A stretch of DNA of 33,739 bases from Acidobacteriota bacterium (GCA_003222275.1 QHVJ01000030.1:1-33739), one strand, 5' to 3'. Numbered from the stretch's first letter, positions 16,612 to 24,718 are shown. Numbers and translations are program-made. The notes: generated from the letters alone by a model not told the origin.

Positions 16612-17961
16612 TCATGCATTGATCAGGGCCAGGACCTCGTCGCGGCGCCGCTCCATCTCGGCCCGCGCGTAGGCTTCCAGGTTCAGGCGGACGAGGGGCT
16701 CGGTGTTCGAGGCGCGCACGTTGAAGTGCCAGTCGTCGTAGTCGACGTTGATGCCGTCCAGCTTCAGGATGCGCGCGTCCCGATAGCGCTCCTCGATGCG
16801 GGGGAAGACGGCCTCGGGATCCTTCACCGTGGAGTTGATCTCGCCCGAGAGGAAGTACCGGCTCCGCAGCGGGGCGAGGAGCTGGCTGAACGCCTGCTGC
16901 GTGGTGCCCAGCAGCTCGAGGACCAGGAGGGCGGGGATCATGCCGTTGTCCGCGTATGAGTTCTCGCGGAAGTAGAAGTGGCCGGAGACCTCGCCGCCGA
17001 ACACGGCGTTCTCCTCGCGCATCCTCTTCTTGATGAAGGCGTGGCCCACGCGGTTCATGAGCGCGGTGCCTCCCGCGGCCCCGACCCGGTCCACCACCGC
17101 GCGCGAGGCCCGCACGTCGTAGACGATCTTGGCCCCCTGCTCCTTCCGGCAGTACGCCTCGCCGAGAAGGGCGGTCACGAAGTCGCCGGGGACGAAGTGG
17201 CCGGTGTCGTCGATGAAGAAACAGCGGTCGGCGTCGCCGTCCCACGCGATCCCGAGCTGCGCCTTCTCCGCCACCACGCGGGACATGATCGCCTGCCGGT
17301 TCGCTTCGATGAGCGGATCGGGAGGGTGGTTGGGGAAGTTCCCGTCCAGATCGAAGAACATCTTGACGAGCTGGAGGGGCAGGCGGGGAAAGATGGTCTC
17401 GGCGCCCACGGAGCCCATGCCGTTGCCGGCGTCGAGCACGACCTTGATCTTCGGCACGCGGCCGGTGTCGATGAAGGACAGGCAGTGCCGGCCGTAATCC
17501 GCGCGAATGTCCTTGCTCTCCACAGGCGGGCCGACGTCGCCGGGGTCGTCGGCGAACCGGCCGGCGAGGACGGCTTCCTTGATCTCCTTGATGCCCGCGT
17601 CGCCGGAGAGCGCCTCCGCCCCGCGGCGCACCATCTTGATGCCGTTCCACTCCTTGGGGTTGTGGGAGGCGGTGATGATGGCGCCGCCTTCGAGGCGGTC
17701 GTGGGCGACCGCGAAGTAGAGCATGTCGGTGCCGACGGTGCCGATGTCGACGACCGCGGTGCCCTGGCTGCGCACGCCGCGGATGAAGCCGCCCGCGATC
17801 TCCGGGGATGACGCGCGCATGTCGTGGCCGACCGCGATGCGGCGCGCACCCAGGTAATCGATGAACGCCCGCCCGATGCGGCGGGCCACCTCGCCGTCGA
17901 TCTGGCCGGGGTAGAGGCCGCGGATGTCGTAGGCCTTGAAGATGCTCGGGTCGGGCGTCAT
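16612..17961 (-). CDS. manB: Phosphomannomutase/phosphoglucomutase
   Basis: 449 residues, alpha-D-phosphohexomutase superfamily, interconverting hexose 6- and 1-phosphates. All four domain signatures are present: phosphoserine Ser99 in TASHNPKEWNG, metal-binding DGDADR (241-246), sugar-binding GEVSGHFYF (323-331), and phosphate-binding RASNTEPLVR near 415. GEVSG and the N-terminal FKAYDIRG are typical of the AlgC/ManB group rather than GlmM, so mannose-6-phosphate is the likeliest substrate. The start is ATG 17961. It lies 16 bases after a nucleotidyltransferase gene, which supports a joint role in GDP-mannose-type sugar nucleotide synthesis. The symbol is by family resemblance. Confidence 0.92.
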   Translation of the reverse strand: MTPDPSIFKAYDIRGLYPGQIDGEVARRIGRAFIDYLGARRIAVGHDMRASSPEIAGGFIRGVRSQGTAVVDIGTVGTDMLYFAVAHDRLEGGAIITASHNPKEWNGIKMVRRGAEALSGDAGIKEIKEAVLAGRFADDPGDVGPPVESKDIRADYGRHCLSFIDTGRVPKIKVVLDAGNGMGSVGAETIFPRLPLQLVKMFFDLDGNFPNHPPDPLIEANRQAIMSRVVAEKAQLGIAWDGDADRCFFIDDTGHFVPGDFVTALLGEAYCRKEQGAKIVYDVRASRAVVDRVGAAGGTALMNRVGHAFIKKRMREENAVFGGEVSGHFYFRENSYADNGMIPALLVLELLGTTQQAFSQLLAPLRSRYFLSGEINSTVKDPEAVFPRIEERYRDARILKLDGINVDYDDWHFNVRASNTEPLVRLNLEAYARAEMERRRDEVLALINA

Positions 17962-17977
17962 ATCAGCGATTCTAGCC

Positions 17978-19033
17978 TCAGGCCGTCCGCGAGTAATCGG
18001 AAAGCGACGCTCCCTCCCCGAGGACCGCCCCCGGGCCGATGACCACGTGGCGTCCGGCGCGGACACCGGCGCCCAGGAGCGCTCCGTCGATGACGGCGCT
18101 CTCTCCGACGTGGCAGCCCTCCCACAAGACGCTGTCGCGGATGCGAGCCCCCGCGTCCACGCGCACGCGCGAAGCGAGCACCGCGTCGGGCCCCACCTCG
18201 GCCTGCGCCGACACGCGGCTGCCCGGACCGACATAGAAGGGCGCCCGCAGCTCCGCCCCCGGCTCGACGACCGCGCCCTCGTGGATCCAGCCCCCGTCGA
18301 CGCGCCGTCCCTCGACGCGGACGGGAAAGCGTCCGTTCAAGACGTCGCGGTGCACCTGGAGATACTTCTCGGGCGTGCCGATGTCGATCCAGTAGCCGCG
18401 GTGCACGTGCGCGGCCACGTGGTCGCCGCGGCCGAGGAGGGCGGGGAAGAAGGCGCGCTCGATGGAGTGGTTCACGCCCACGGGCATCAACTCGAGGGTG
18501 GAGGTCTGGAGAACATAGATGCCGGCGTTGATCGTGTCGGTCGTGACCTGGTCGGGCTGAGGCTTCTCGATGAACCGCCGCACGCGCCCGTCCCCGTCAG
18601 TCTCCACGAGGCCGTAGGCGGCCGGGTTCGGGACCGGGACCAGCACGAGGGTCGCCGCCGCCCCGCTCTCGCGGTGCCGCCTCACGACCTCGGCCAGGTC
18701 CACGTCGGTGAGGACGTCGCCGTTGAGGACGATGGTGACGTCGTCGAGGTACCGCTCGGCGTTCTTCACCGCGCCCCCCGTCCCGAGGGGAGTGGGCTCC
18801 ATCGCGTAACGGATCTTCTTGCCGAGAGCGCTGCCGTCGCCGAAGATCGCCTGCACCCTCTCGGGGCGGTACGCGACCGAGAAGACCACTTCGGTCACCC
18901 CGGCCTGGCCGAGCAGGTCGAGCTGGTGTCGGAGGAAGGGACGATCCACCACCGGGACGACCGGCTTGGGCAACGTCAACGTCAGCGGGCGCAGGCGCGT
19001 GCCCTCGCCTCCGGCCAGGATGACGGCCTTCAC
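17978..19033 (-). CDS. Sugar-1-phosphate nucleotidyltransferase with left-handed beta-helix (mannose-1-P guanylyltransferase-like)
   Basis: 351 residues. The N-terminal nucleotidyltransferase domain begins KAVILAGGEGTRLRPLT and continues with KPVVPVVDRPFLRHQL, LGTGGAVKNA and VLNGDVLTDVDL (metal-binding Asp). FIEKPQPD, NAGIYVL and YWIDIGTPEKYL follow. From about residue 245 to the end are hexapeptide repeats (IHEGAVVEPGAEL, VGPGSRVS, IRDSVLWEGCHVGESAVIDG) forming a left-handed beta-helix. This layout matches GDP-mannose pyrophosphorylase (GMPPB-like) and GlmU-like proteins. Pairing with the mutase favours the former. The start is GTG 19033, just before the conserved KAVILAGG, with GGTGAG a few bases upstream. 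It is divergent from pgsA. Confidence 0.88.
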   Translation of the reverse strand: MKAVILAGGEGTRLRPLTLTLPKPVVPVVDRPFLRHQLDLLGQAGVTEVVFSVAYRPERVQAIFGDGSALGKKIRYAMEPTPLGTGGAVKNAERYLDDVTIVLNGDVLTDVDLAEVVRRHRESGAAATLVLVPVPNPAAYGLVETDGDGRVRRFIEKPQPDQVTTDTINAGIYVLQTSTLELMPVGVNHSIERAFFPALLGRGDHVAAHVHRGYWIDIGTPEKYLQVHRDVLNGRFPVRVEGRRVDGGWIHEGAVVEPGAELRAPFYVGPGSRVSAQAEVGPDAVLASRVRVDAGARIRDSVLWEGCHVGESAVIDGALLGAGVRAGRHVVIGPGAVLGEGASLSDYSRTA

Positions 19034-19056
19034 CAACTCACCATGGGCGAAAGCGC

Positions 19057-19066
19057 ATGATAGCAT
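19057..19066. promoter_or_regulatory. Overlapping divergent extended -10 elements
   Basis: In the 52 bases between two divergent starts the minus strand reads TGCTATCAT (57-65) for the nucleotidyltransferase. The plus strand reads TGATAGCAT (58-66) for pgsA. The two elements overlap almost completely, so RNA polymerase could serve only one direction at a time. Neither has a clear -35. Confidence 0.5.
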
Positions 19067-19085
19067 TCCGGGAAGGTCCCGCCCG

Positions 19086-19718
19086 GTGAACCTGCCGAAC
19101 GCTCTCACGCTGCTCCGCATCTTCCTCGTCCCGGTCCTGGTCGTGGTGCTGCTGACCCGCGCGGAAGGCCACGTCTTCTTCGGCACCGCGATCTTCGGCC
19201 TCGCCGTCCTCACCGACTACCTCGACGGCTACCTGGCGCGGCGGCGCAACGAGGTGACGCGGCTGGGGATCCTCCTCGACCCGCTCGCCGACAAGCTGCT
19301 GACCGCGGCCGCTTTCCTGTCGCTCGTGGAGCTGGACGCGGTGCCGGCCTGGATGGTGATGATCATCCTCGGGCGCGAGTTCGTGGTCACGGGCCTGCGA
19401 AACGTGGCCGCGGGCCGAGGGCTGCTCATCCCGGCCTCCGGCCTCGGGAAGGGGAAGATGGTCGCGCAGGTCATTTCGATCTTCCTGCTGCTGCTGGGAC
19501 GCAGGTACGCGATCCTGCAGCGGCCGGGCATGATCGTCTTGTGGGTCGTGGTGGTGCTCGCCTTCGTATCGGCGGTGGACTACTTCAGGCTGTTCTGGCG
19601 CGAAGCGCTCAAGCCCTCAGCCCGACCGGTGGCCGTCCCTGCCCATGCGGAGGGCGAACCGCCAGCGGTCGAAAGAGCGCAGCCGCCCGACGTTCCCCAA
19701 CGCCGGGCGCTGCCTTAG
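19086..19718 (+). CDS. pgsA: CDP-diacylglycerol--glycerol-3-phosphate 3-phosphatidyltransferase
   Basis: 210 residues, CDP-alcohol phosphatidyltransferase making phosphatidylglycerol phosphate at the inner membrane. The family motif D-x2-DG-x2-AR-x8-G-x3-D-x3-D is exact (Asp44, Asp47, Gly48, Ala51, Arg52, Gly61, Asp65, Asp69). The N-terminal NLPNALTLLRI and GREFVVTGLR are typical of PgsA. About five membrane helices are visible. The last roughly 30 residues are an unconserved Pro/Ala-rich tail. GTG 19086 follows GGGAAGG by about 11 bases. It is convergent with the LysM gene, only 5 bases between stops. Confidence 0.93.
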   Translation: MNLPNALTLLRIFLVPVLVVVLLTRAEGHVFFGTAIFGLAVLTDYLDGYLARRRNEVTRLGILLDPLADKLLTAAAFLSLVELDAVPAWMVMIILGREFVVTGLRNVAAGRGLLIPASGLGKGKMVAQVISIFLLLLGRRYAILQRPGMIVLWVVVVLAFVSAVDYFRLFWREALKPSARPVAVPAHAEGEPPAVERAQPPDVPQRRALP

Positions 19719-19723
19719 CGTCT

Positions 19724-20860
19724 CTACCGCAACTCCACGCGGTCGCCGTTCATGATGGCGTCGCCGCTGTAGGTCACGACGGCGGTCGCCGTCCTGTCCC
19801 GCACCGACACCACCGCCAGCTCGCCGACGACGTTGCGCGAGGTGGGAACGGAGGGGTACATGATCTTGAAGACGGTGAGCCGGTTGCCGGGAGCGATGCC
19901 GTTCGCGGTGCCCAGGTTGATCGTCACGAGCTGGCTCTGGCCGGCGATCATGGAGTCGTCGCCGATGTCGACGATGGAGCCTTCGATCTTGCCGCTCGGC
20001 GGCGTGAGCCGATCGGGCGGCGGGCGCTTGACGATCAGGGGTACCGACACCTTCTCGAAGGGCTTGAGATAGTCGCCGTTGTGCGCGTCCTGGCACGAGC
20101 GCTCGATGACGGCGGTGGACGAGTTCTCCTGGACGAGGATCACCCGCACCCAGCCCGTCGTCTCGACCTTGTGGCCGATCGTGCGGCCGGTCTGCGGGTG
20201 CTTGACGTCGTAAGAGGGGTGATGGAGGGTGTAGACGTCACCCGCCTTCACGCCGGCGTTGCTTCCCTTGCTCAGGTAGACGATGTCGCGCTCGGACAAG
20301 GCGACCTTCGTGGCGCCCATCTCGGACCCGAGGACATACAGGCTGTCGTCCTCGCCGTCCGAGACGACGTAATGGGCGCACTGCAAGGCCATCTCCTCGA
20401 TGGCCGGCACGAGCTGCTCGCCCGCCCCCGGCCTCGCGATCACCTGCCCCGCAACGCCCGCTCCGGCGGCCTCTTCGGCCCCGGGCGCGATACCGCCCGC
20501 TTCGCCGGCCCTCTCGCTGACGAGTGCGACCTTCGGCATGATCAGGGGATCACCCGGATAGATCCAGTGCGCGTCGGTGATGTAGCGGTTCTGGTCCCAG
20601 ATCTGCGGCCAGAGGTAAGGATTGCCGAGATACTTGCCCGCCAGATCCCAGAGGGTGTCGCCCCTGACGATGATGTAATAAGTGGCGCCATCCGGGATCG
20701 TCTCTGGATACCTGTACTTGGACCAATGCCGGGGCACGGTGGCAGGCCCGATGCTGAGGCCCGTAGGTGGCGGGGGAGCGGTCTGCTGGGCCTCCGCACT
20801 GCCGAAGAGGAGGGAGAGCGCGGCGATCCCACACAGAAGCCCCATACCCTTCGATCTCAC
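19724..20860 (-). CDS. Exported LysM-domain protein
   Basis: 378 residues. A signal peptide (about 1-24, hydrophobic GLLCGIAALSLLFGSAEA) is followed by a proline-rich linker and a LysM-like domain at about 61-109 (YYIIVRGDTLWDLAGKYLGN, then PYLWPQIWDQNRYI and IYPGDPLIMP). The long insert after GNPYLWPQIW is the variant common in Gram-negative envelope LysM proteins. The rest (about 130-378) is a beta-rich region without a family I recognise. It carries GDVYTLHHPSYDV, IGHKVETTGWVRV and, near the end, IAPGNRLTVFK and GDAIMNGDRVELR. It probably binds peptidoglycan in the periplasm. GTG 20860 has AGGAGG at 20868-20873. Confidence 0.85.
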   Translation of the reverse strand: MRSKGMGLLCGIAALSLLFGSAEAQQTAPPPPTGLSIGPATVPRHWSKYRYPETIPDGATYYIIVRGDTLWDLAGKYLGNPYLWPQIWDQNRYITDAHWIYPGDPLIMPKVALVSERAGEAGGIAPGAEEAAGAGVAGQVIARPGAGEQLVPAIEEMALQCAHYVVSDGEDDSLYVLGSEMGATKVALSERDIVYLSKGSNAGVKAGDVYTLHHPSYDVKHPQTGRTIGHKVETTGWVRVILVQENSSTAVIERSCQDAHNGDYLKPFEKVSVPLIVKRPPPDRLTPPSGKIEGSIVDIGDDSMIAGQSQLVTINLGTANGIAPGNRLTVFKIMYPSVPTSRNVVGELAVVSVRDRTATAVVTYSGDAIMNGDRVELR

Positions 20861-20904
20861 TGCCTTACCTCCTGGACGGGCCCGAAACCGTCCCCAAACT
20901 CCAT
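20857..20904 (-). CDS. Possible 15-residue leader ORF overlapping the LysM gene start
   Basis: In the roughly 105-nt leader of the LysM gene the minus strand has ATG at 20904 and a 15-codon frame (MEFGDGFGPVQEVRQ). Its TGA overlaps the LysM GTG start as GTGA. Its own Shine-Dalgarno is poor, so translation is uncertain. It may be chance. Confidence 0.2.
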   Translation of the reverse strand: MEFGDGFGPVQEVRQ

Positions 20905-20971
20905 GAGTGCCCGCGTTTCAACTCCCTAAAGAGCCCCACGAGCGCTTCGAGGCGACCCGGAGATTTGGCGG

Positions 20972-21001
20972 ATGCTAGCAGGAAAAAGGACGGCTCGTCA
21001 A
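20972..21001 (-). promoter_or_regulatory. Promoter of the LysM gene
   Basis: Minus strand TTGACG (20996-21001), an 18-base spacer ending in TGC, and TAGCAT (20972-20977), i.e. an extended -10. It lies between the BamD-like stop and the LysM start, so the LysM gene can be transcribed on its own. Confidence 0.7.
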
Positions 21002-21036
21002 GAGCTTTTTTGCAGATTCTAAAGTGTCACTTGAGC

Positions 21037-21903
21037 TTACGAGGGTGGCGTGGGAGCCGGGGGCGGGGTGGGGATGGGGCTTGGCGGGGTCGGGGAGGCC
21101 GCCGGTGAGGGTGAGGGTGAAGGCACGGCGGGAGCCCCTCGGCTCTTGAGATCCTCCATCAGTTGCCGGGCATCGTCGGCGCGGTCACTTTTCGGGAATT
21201 CCTCGATCAGTCGGCCAAGATGCGGCAAGGCCTCCGCGGGCCGGCCCGATAGGCCGAGGCACTCGCCCAGCCGATACAGCACCTCGTCCAGCTGGTCGTA
21301 GTCGGGATACTCGTTCAGGATGGCCTGATAGCGGGCGATGGCGGCGTGGCAGGACTGGCGCGTGCGCTGGTAGAAGAAGCCGGCCAGGAACTCGGCCCGA
21401 CCCAGGCTCTGGCGGCATTCCTTGATTCGGGTACGGGCCCGCTCGAGATAGGACGAGGACGGGTAGAGCTCGAGCAGCCGCTGGTACTCCTCCAGGGCAT
21501 TGTGCGTCGGCGTCTGGTCCCGGTCGGGACTGTTGCGCTGCTTGACGTAGCACTCGCCGATCTGGAACTGCGCGTAGTCGCTGCGCGGGTGGGAAGGGTA
21601 TATCGTCAGGAACTCGCGATAGGCCGCGACGGCGAGGATGTAGCTGGCCGTCCCCGCTTCCTGGAAGTAGCTGTCGCCCAGGGCCAGCCGCGCGGCCGGC
21701 CCGTACTCGCTCTGGGGAAAGCCGTCGATGATGCGCTTGAAGTGCTGACGGGCCGCTTCGTACTGGTGCTTCTCGAGGGCCTTCTGCCCGGCCTCCCAGA
21801 TCACCTGGTCCGAGTTGCTGGCCAGCGTCGCGATGTCGGCCTCGCCGCCATGAGCGCACCCCCAGCCGGCGAGCAGGGCCAGCAGCAGCAGTCGCGACTT
21901 CAC
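21037..21903 (-). CDS. BamD-like outer-membrane assembly lipoprotein with TPR repeats
   Basis: 288 residues. An N-terminal hydrophobic signal (KSRLLLLALLAGWGC) puts a cysteine at about 16, so lipid attachment is likely although the lipobox (GWGC) is not canonical. Then come TPR-like repeats: AGQKALEKHQYEAARQHFKR, FPQSEYGPAARLALGDSYFQ, YPSHPRSDYAQFQIGECYV, YPSSSYLERARTRIKECR and EFPKSDRADDARQLMEDLK. This is the BamD/YfiO pattern, including the YPSHP and P-x-S-x-Y elements. The last 30 residues are a Pro/Ser/Thr tail not found in E. coli BamD. The start is GTG 21903, overlapping the epimerase stop (GTGA). It is the last gene of the def-to-bamD run. Confidence 0.85.
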   Translation of the reverse strand: MKSRLLLLALLAGWGCAHGGEADIATLASNSDQVIWEAGQKALEKHQYEAARQHFKRIIDGFPQSEYGPAARLALGDSYFQEAGTASYILAVAAYREFLTIYPSHPRSDYAQFQIGECYVKQRNSPDRDQTPTHNALEEYQRLLELYPSSSYLERARTRIKECRQSLGRAEFLAGFFYQRTRQSCHAAIARYQAILNEYPDYDQLDEVLYRLGECLGLSGRPAEALPHLGRLIEEFPKSDRADDARQLMEDLKSRGAPAVPSPSPSPAASPTPPSPIPTPPPAPTPPS

Positions 21904-22838
21904 CGTTCCCCCCGGATCCAATCCCACTCCCGCGCCAGGCCCTCCGGCAGAGTCACGGTGGAGCGGAAGCCCAGGTCTCGCCTGGCGGCGGTCGTGTCGG
22001 CAAAGGTGTCCCGCATGTCTCCCTTCTGGGCTTCGTCACGCGTCACGGCCAGCTTCCCTCCCGTGACCTGCTCGATCGTCCGCAACACCTCTTCCAGCGA
22101 GACGCGCTGGCCCCCCCCAACGTTATAGACGCATCCGGGACGGCCGGAGTCGCCCGCCCGCCGGGTGGCGGTGACGATGTCGTCGACGTACGTGAAGTCG
22201 CGGGTCTGCTTGCCGTCCCCGAAGACGTGGACGGGCGCCCCGTCGCGGGCCGCCGACAGGAAGCGGTGAAACGCCATGTCCGGCCGCTGCCGCGGGCCGT
22301 ACACCGTGAAGTAGCGAAGGCTCACCACGGGCAGACCGTGGTTGCGCTCATAGAGGCTCGCGAGGTGCTCGGCCGCGAGCTTGGTCACGCCGTAGGGCGA
22401 CAGCGGCCGGCACGCCGCGTCTTCGCGCAGGGGAAGCTCGAGGCGGTCGCCGTAGACCGACGACGAGGACGCATTGACCAGCCGGGGCACGCCGGCGTGC
22501 ACCGCCGCTTCCAGCAGGCGCTGGGTGGCGAGCACGTTGTGGTCCGTGTAGACCTGGAAGTCGCGTCCCCACGAAGATCGCACGCCCGCCTGCGCCGCCA
22601 GATGATAGACCTGGCCCGCGCCTTCGAGCAGCCCGTCGAGAGGGATGTCTTGAAGTCGGCCCTCGACGAGCCGGAAACGCGGGTGGTCGCGGGCGGCACG
22701 GAGGTTCGCCTCCTTCGCCGCACGCGGGTAGAAGTCCACGAACGCGTCCACGCCCGCCACGTCGTGGCCCTCGCCAAGGAGCCTATCGACCAGGTGGGAA
22801 CCGATGAAGCCGGCGGCTCCCGTCACCACCACCTTCAC
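21900..22838 (-). CDS. NAD-dependent sugar-nucleotide epimerase (UDP-glucose/glucuronate 4-epimerase type)
   Basis: 312 residues, extended short-chain dehydrogenase fold. NAD-binding VVVTGAAGFIGSHL at the N-terminus, VYHLAAQAGVRSSW, the catalytic SSSSVYG and YGVTKLAAEHL (Tyr-x3-Lys), then VVSLRYFTVYGPRQRPDMAF, typical of UDP-glucuronate 4-epimerases and related enzymes, and GKQTRDFTYVDDIV. It probably supplies a sugar for lipopolysaccharide or exopolysaccharide. Exact substrate not assignable. The start is GTG 22838, with a 4-base overlap with the thioesterase stop. The frame stays open farther upstream but that part is unrelated to the fold. Confidence 0.9.
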   Translation of the reverse strand: MKVVVTGAAGFIGSHLVDRLLGEGHDVAGVDAFVDFYPRAAKEANLRAARDHPRFRLVEGRLQDIPLDGLLEGAGQVYHLAAQAGVRSSWGRDFQVYTDHNVLATQRLLEAAVHAGVPRLVNASSSSVYGDRLELPLREDAACRPLSPYGVTKLAAEHLASLYERNHGLPVVSLRYFTVYGPRQRPDMAFHRFLSAARDGAPVHVFGDGKQTRDFTYVDDIVTATRRAGDSGRPGCVYNVGGGQRVSLEEVLRTIEQVTGGKLAVTRDEAQKGDMRDTFADTTAARRDLGFRSTVTLPEGLAREWDWIRGER

Positions 22839-23233
22839 GCCAGCCTCCGCCGCAAGTCCTCGGGGATCCGTCGCGGCCGGCCGCGCAGGTCGATGGCCGC
22901 GTGCGAGGTCGAGCCGGTGGCGAGCGGGCCCTCGGTCCCCTCGCGGCGCACTTCGTAGTCGAAGCTGACCCGCGCCCCGCCGACGCCGATGAGCCGCGTG
23001 TGGATCTGGAGGACGTCGTCGTAGAGCGCCGGTCGCAGGTACCGGGCCTGGACCTCGATGACCGGAAGGCGCAGGCCCTGCGCCTCCAGCTCGCGGTAGG
23101 TGCAGCCGCATCCCCGTAGCAGATCGGTGCGGCCCACCTCGAACCAGGCCAGGTACTCCCCGTGCCAGGCGATGCCCATCTGGTCGGTCTCGGCGTAACG
23201 CACGCGAACGCTCGTCGAGCCGCTGCGGCTCAA
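22835..23233 (-). CDS. YbgC-type acyl-CoA thioesterase (hotdog fold)
   Basis: 132 residues, 4HBT family. The signature VRYAETDQMGIAWHGEYLAW (about 11-30) includes the catalytic Asp17 and His24, and YLRPALYDDVLQIHTRL is the usual central strand region. Family members hydrolyse short or medium acyl-CoAs, and in Proteobacteria YbgC is tied to Tol-Pal and phospholipid metabolism. No tol genes are present here. The start is TTG 23233, overlapping the rpe stop as TTGA, which supports it. Confidence 0.9.
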   Translation of the reverse strand: MSRSGSTSVRVRYAETDQMGIAWHGEYLAWFEVGRTDLLRGCGCTYRELEAQGLRLPVIEVQARYLRPALYDDVLQIHTRLIGVGGARVSFDYEVRREGTEGPLATGSTSHAAIDLRGRPRRIPEDLRRRLA

Positions 23234-23880
23234 CGCGCGGCCTCCAGGAGCCGACGCGCGCTGGCGGCCGGGTCGCCCCCGCCGAACACGGACGTCCCGG
23301 CCACGAGCACGTCGGCCCCGGCCTCGAGGAGCAGCTTCACGTTGCCCTCGTCGACGCCGCCATCCACCTCGATCTGGGCCGCCAGGCCGCGGCGGCGGAG
23401 CAGGTCCCGCATCCGGCGTACCTTGTCGAGGCTTCCGGGCAGGAACTTCTGTCCTCCGAAGCCCGGGTTTACCGACATCACCACCACGTAGTCCAGTTCG
23501 GGTGCGATCTCCTCCACGCTCACGAGCGGTGTCGAGGGATTCAGGGCGACACCCGCCTTGAGGCCGCGCTCGCGCAGGTGGGCGACCGCCCGCTGCAGGT
23601 GGGGCAGCGCCTCGACGTGCAGGCTGACCCAGTTCGCGCCTGCGTCGGCGAAAGCGTCGACGTAAAGGTCGGCGTTCTGGATCATGAGGTGCACGTCCAG
23701 GGGCAGCCGGGTCGCGCGCCGGACGGCTTTCACCACCGCCGGGCCCATCGTGAGGTTGGGGACGAAATGCCCGTCCATCACGTCGAGGTGGACGAGACGG
23801 GCCCCGCCCTGCTCGGCGCGGGCGATCTCCTCGGCGAGGTGGCCGAAGTCCGCCGCGAGGATGGAAGGGGCGAGGATCAC
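23230..23880 (-). CDS. rpe: Ribulose-phosphate 3-epimerase
   Basis: 216 residues, TIM barrel, interconverts ribulose-5-phosphate and xylulose-5-phosphate. Conserved elements: LAPSILAADFGHL, VHLDVMDGHFVPN (metal ligands His and Asp), LDVHLMIQNAD, VMSVNPGFGGQKFLP, and IEVDGGVDEGN (second metal Asp). The last element is VAGTSVFGG for phosphate binding. Full length. The start is GTG 23880, overlapping the PASTA gene stop (GTGA). Upstream in-frame sequence is only overlap with neighbouring genes. Confidence 0.96.
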   Translation of the reverse strand: MILAPSILAADFGHLAEEIARAEQGGARLVHLDVMDGHFVPNLTMGPAVVKAVRRATRLPLDVHLMIQNADLYVDAFADAGANWVSLHVEALPHLQRAVAHLRERGLKAGVALNPSTPLVSVEEIAPELDYVVVMSVNPGFGGQKFLPGSLDKVRRMRDLLRRRGLAAQIEVDGGVDEGNVKLLLEAGADVLVAGTSVFGGGDPAASARRLLEAAR

Positions 23881-24614
23881 GGCCCTTCCTTGCTGACGTC
23901 GAGGGCGAGCGCGGTCCGCGGGTTCACGCGGTGGCCCGCGGCGGGCTCCTGGCGCAGGACGACTCCGGCCGGGACGCCCGGGTAGACGCGGTAGCGGACG
24001 TCGCCCACCTTGAGGCCGGCGAGACGCAGCGCGTCGAGGGCCTGGCCGGCCTTGCGGCCGATGAGGTCGGGCATGAGGTACTCGCGCCCGAACGGGCCCC
24101 GGCTGACGAGCAGCGAGGCCCCCTCCTGGCCGAGGGTCTCCGTCTCCCCCGGGGGCGGGTGTTGCATCAAGATCGTTCCTTCTTCCGACGCATCGTTCGC
24201 TTCCACCACCCGGCCCACGGGGACCGCGGCCTGCTCGAGGCTCAGCCGGCCGCCCCGCACGCTCTCGCCCACGACCGACGGCACGGTGATCCGCCGCGGC
24301 CCGAGGCTGACCCAGACGCGGATGCTCCGCTGGCTCTTGAGCGTGGAGCCGGCCGGCGGCTCCTGGGCCACCACCCGATCCGCGGGGACCTTCGGGTCGT
24401 GCCGCCGGCCCTCCACCCGCAACAGCAGGCGATGGCGCGCCGCCAGCGGTCCCGCTTCCGGGACGCGCTTGCCGACCAGCGAGGGCACCACGACCTCCTG
24501 CGACGTCAGCACGACCCGCATCGTGGTCACCGCGGACAGCGCCGCGGTCACCAGCAGGGCGAGCATCAACAGCCCGTACTTCAGGAGGAGGACGGCGAAG
24601 CGCTTGACGCTCAA
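23877..24614 (-). CDS. Membrane-anchored protein with three PASTA domains
   Basis: 245 residues. One N-terminal membrane helix (about 9-31, LLLKYGLLMLALLVTAALSA) is followed by three PASTA repeats of about 65-70 residues. They begin VVVPSLVGKRVPEAG, ITVPSVVGESVRGGRLS and YLMPDLIGRKAGQALDAL, and each ends with the usual 'V-x-x-Q-x-P-x-x-G' step (VVAQEPPAGSTL, ILMQHPPPGETE, VLRQEPAAGHRV). PASTA domains bind peptidoglycan fragments or beta-lactams. There is no kinase domain, so this looks like the extracytoplasmic half of a PrkC-type receptor standing alone. TTG 24614 is chosen as the farthest start in frame. Its Shine-Dalgarno is weak. It lies between rsmB and rpe. Confidence 0.9.
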   Translation of the reverse strand: MSVKRFAVLLLKYGLLMLALLVTAALSAVTTMRVVLTSQEVVVPSLVGKRVPEAGPLAARHRLLLRVEGRRHDPKVPADRVVAQEPPAGSTLKSQRSIRVWVSLGPRRITVPSVVGESVRGGRLSLEQAAVPVGRVVEANDASEEGTILMQHPPPGETETLGQEGASLLVSRGPFGREYLMPDLIGRKAGQALDALRLAGLKVGDVRYRVYPGVPAGVVLRQEPAAGHRVNPRTALALDVSKEGP

Positions 24615-24718
24615 GGAGGTCCCTATTTGCTCCGCCCCCGCGGGACGAAGCGAAAGCGTACCACAAAGGCTGTCTGACCCGGGAGAGCGTCAGGGCCTGA
24701 GACAACGCAGAGCGAGCG

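Noticed and set aside
15972-16622. Plus-strand frame across the tandem array and tRNA
   Set aside because: The translation simply reflects the repeated units and the tRNA complement.
20990-21036. Intrinsic terminator after the BamD-like gene (run of T on the plus strand near 21004-21011)
   Set aside because: The gene is on the minus strand, where this is an A-run, and no stem precedes it. The bases fit the LysM promoter region instead.
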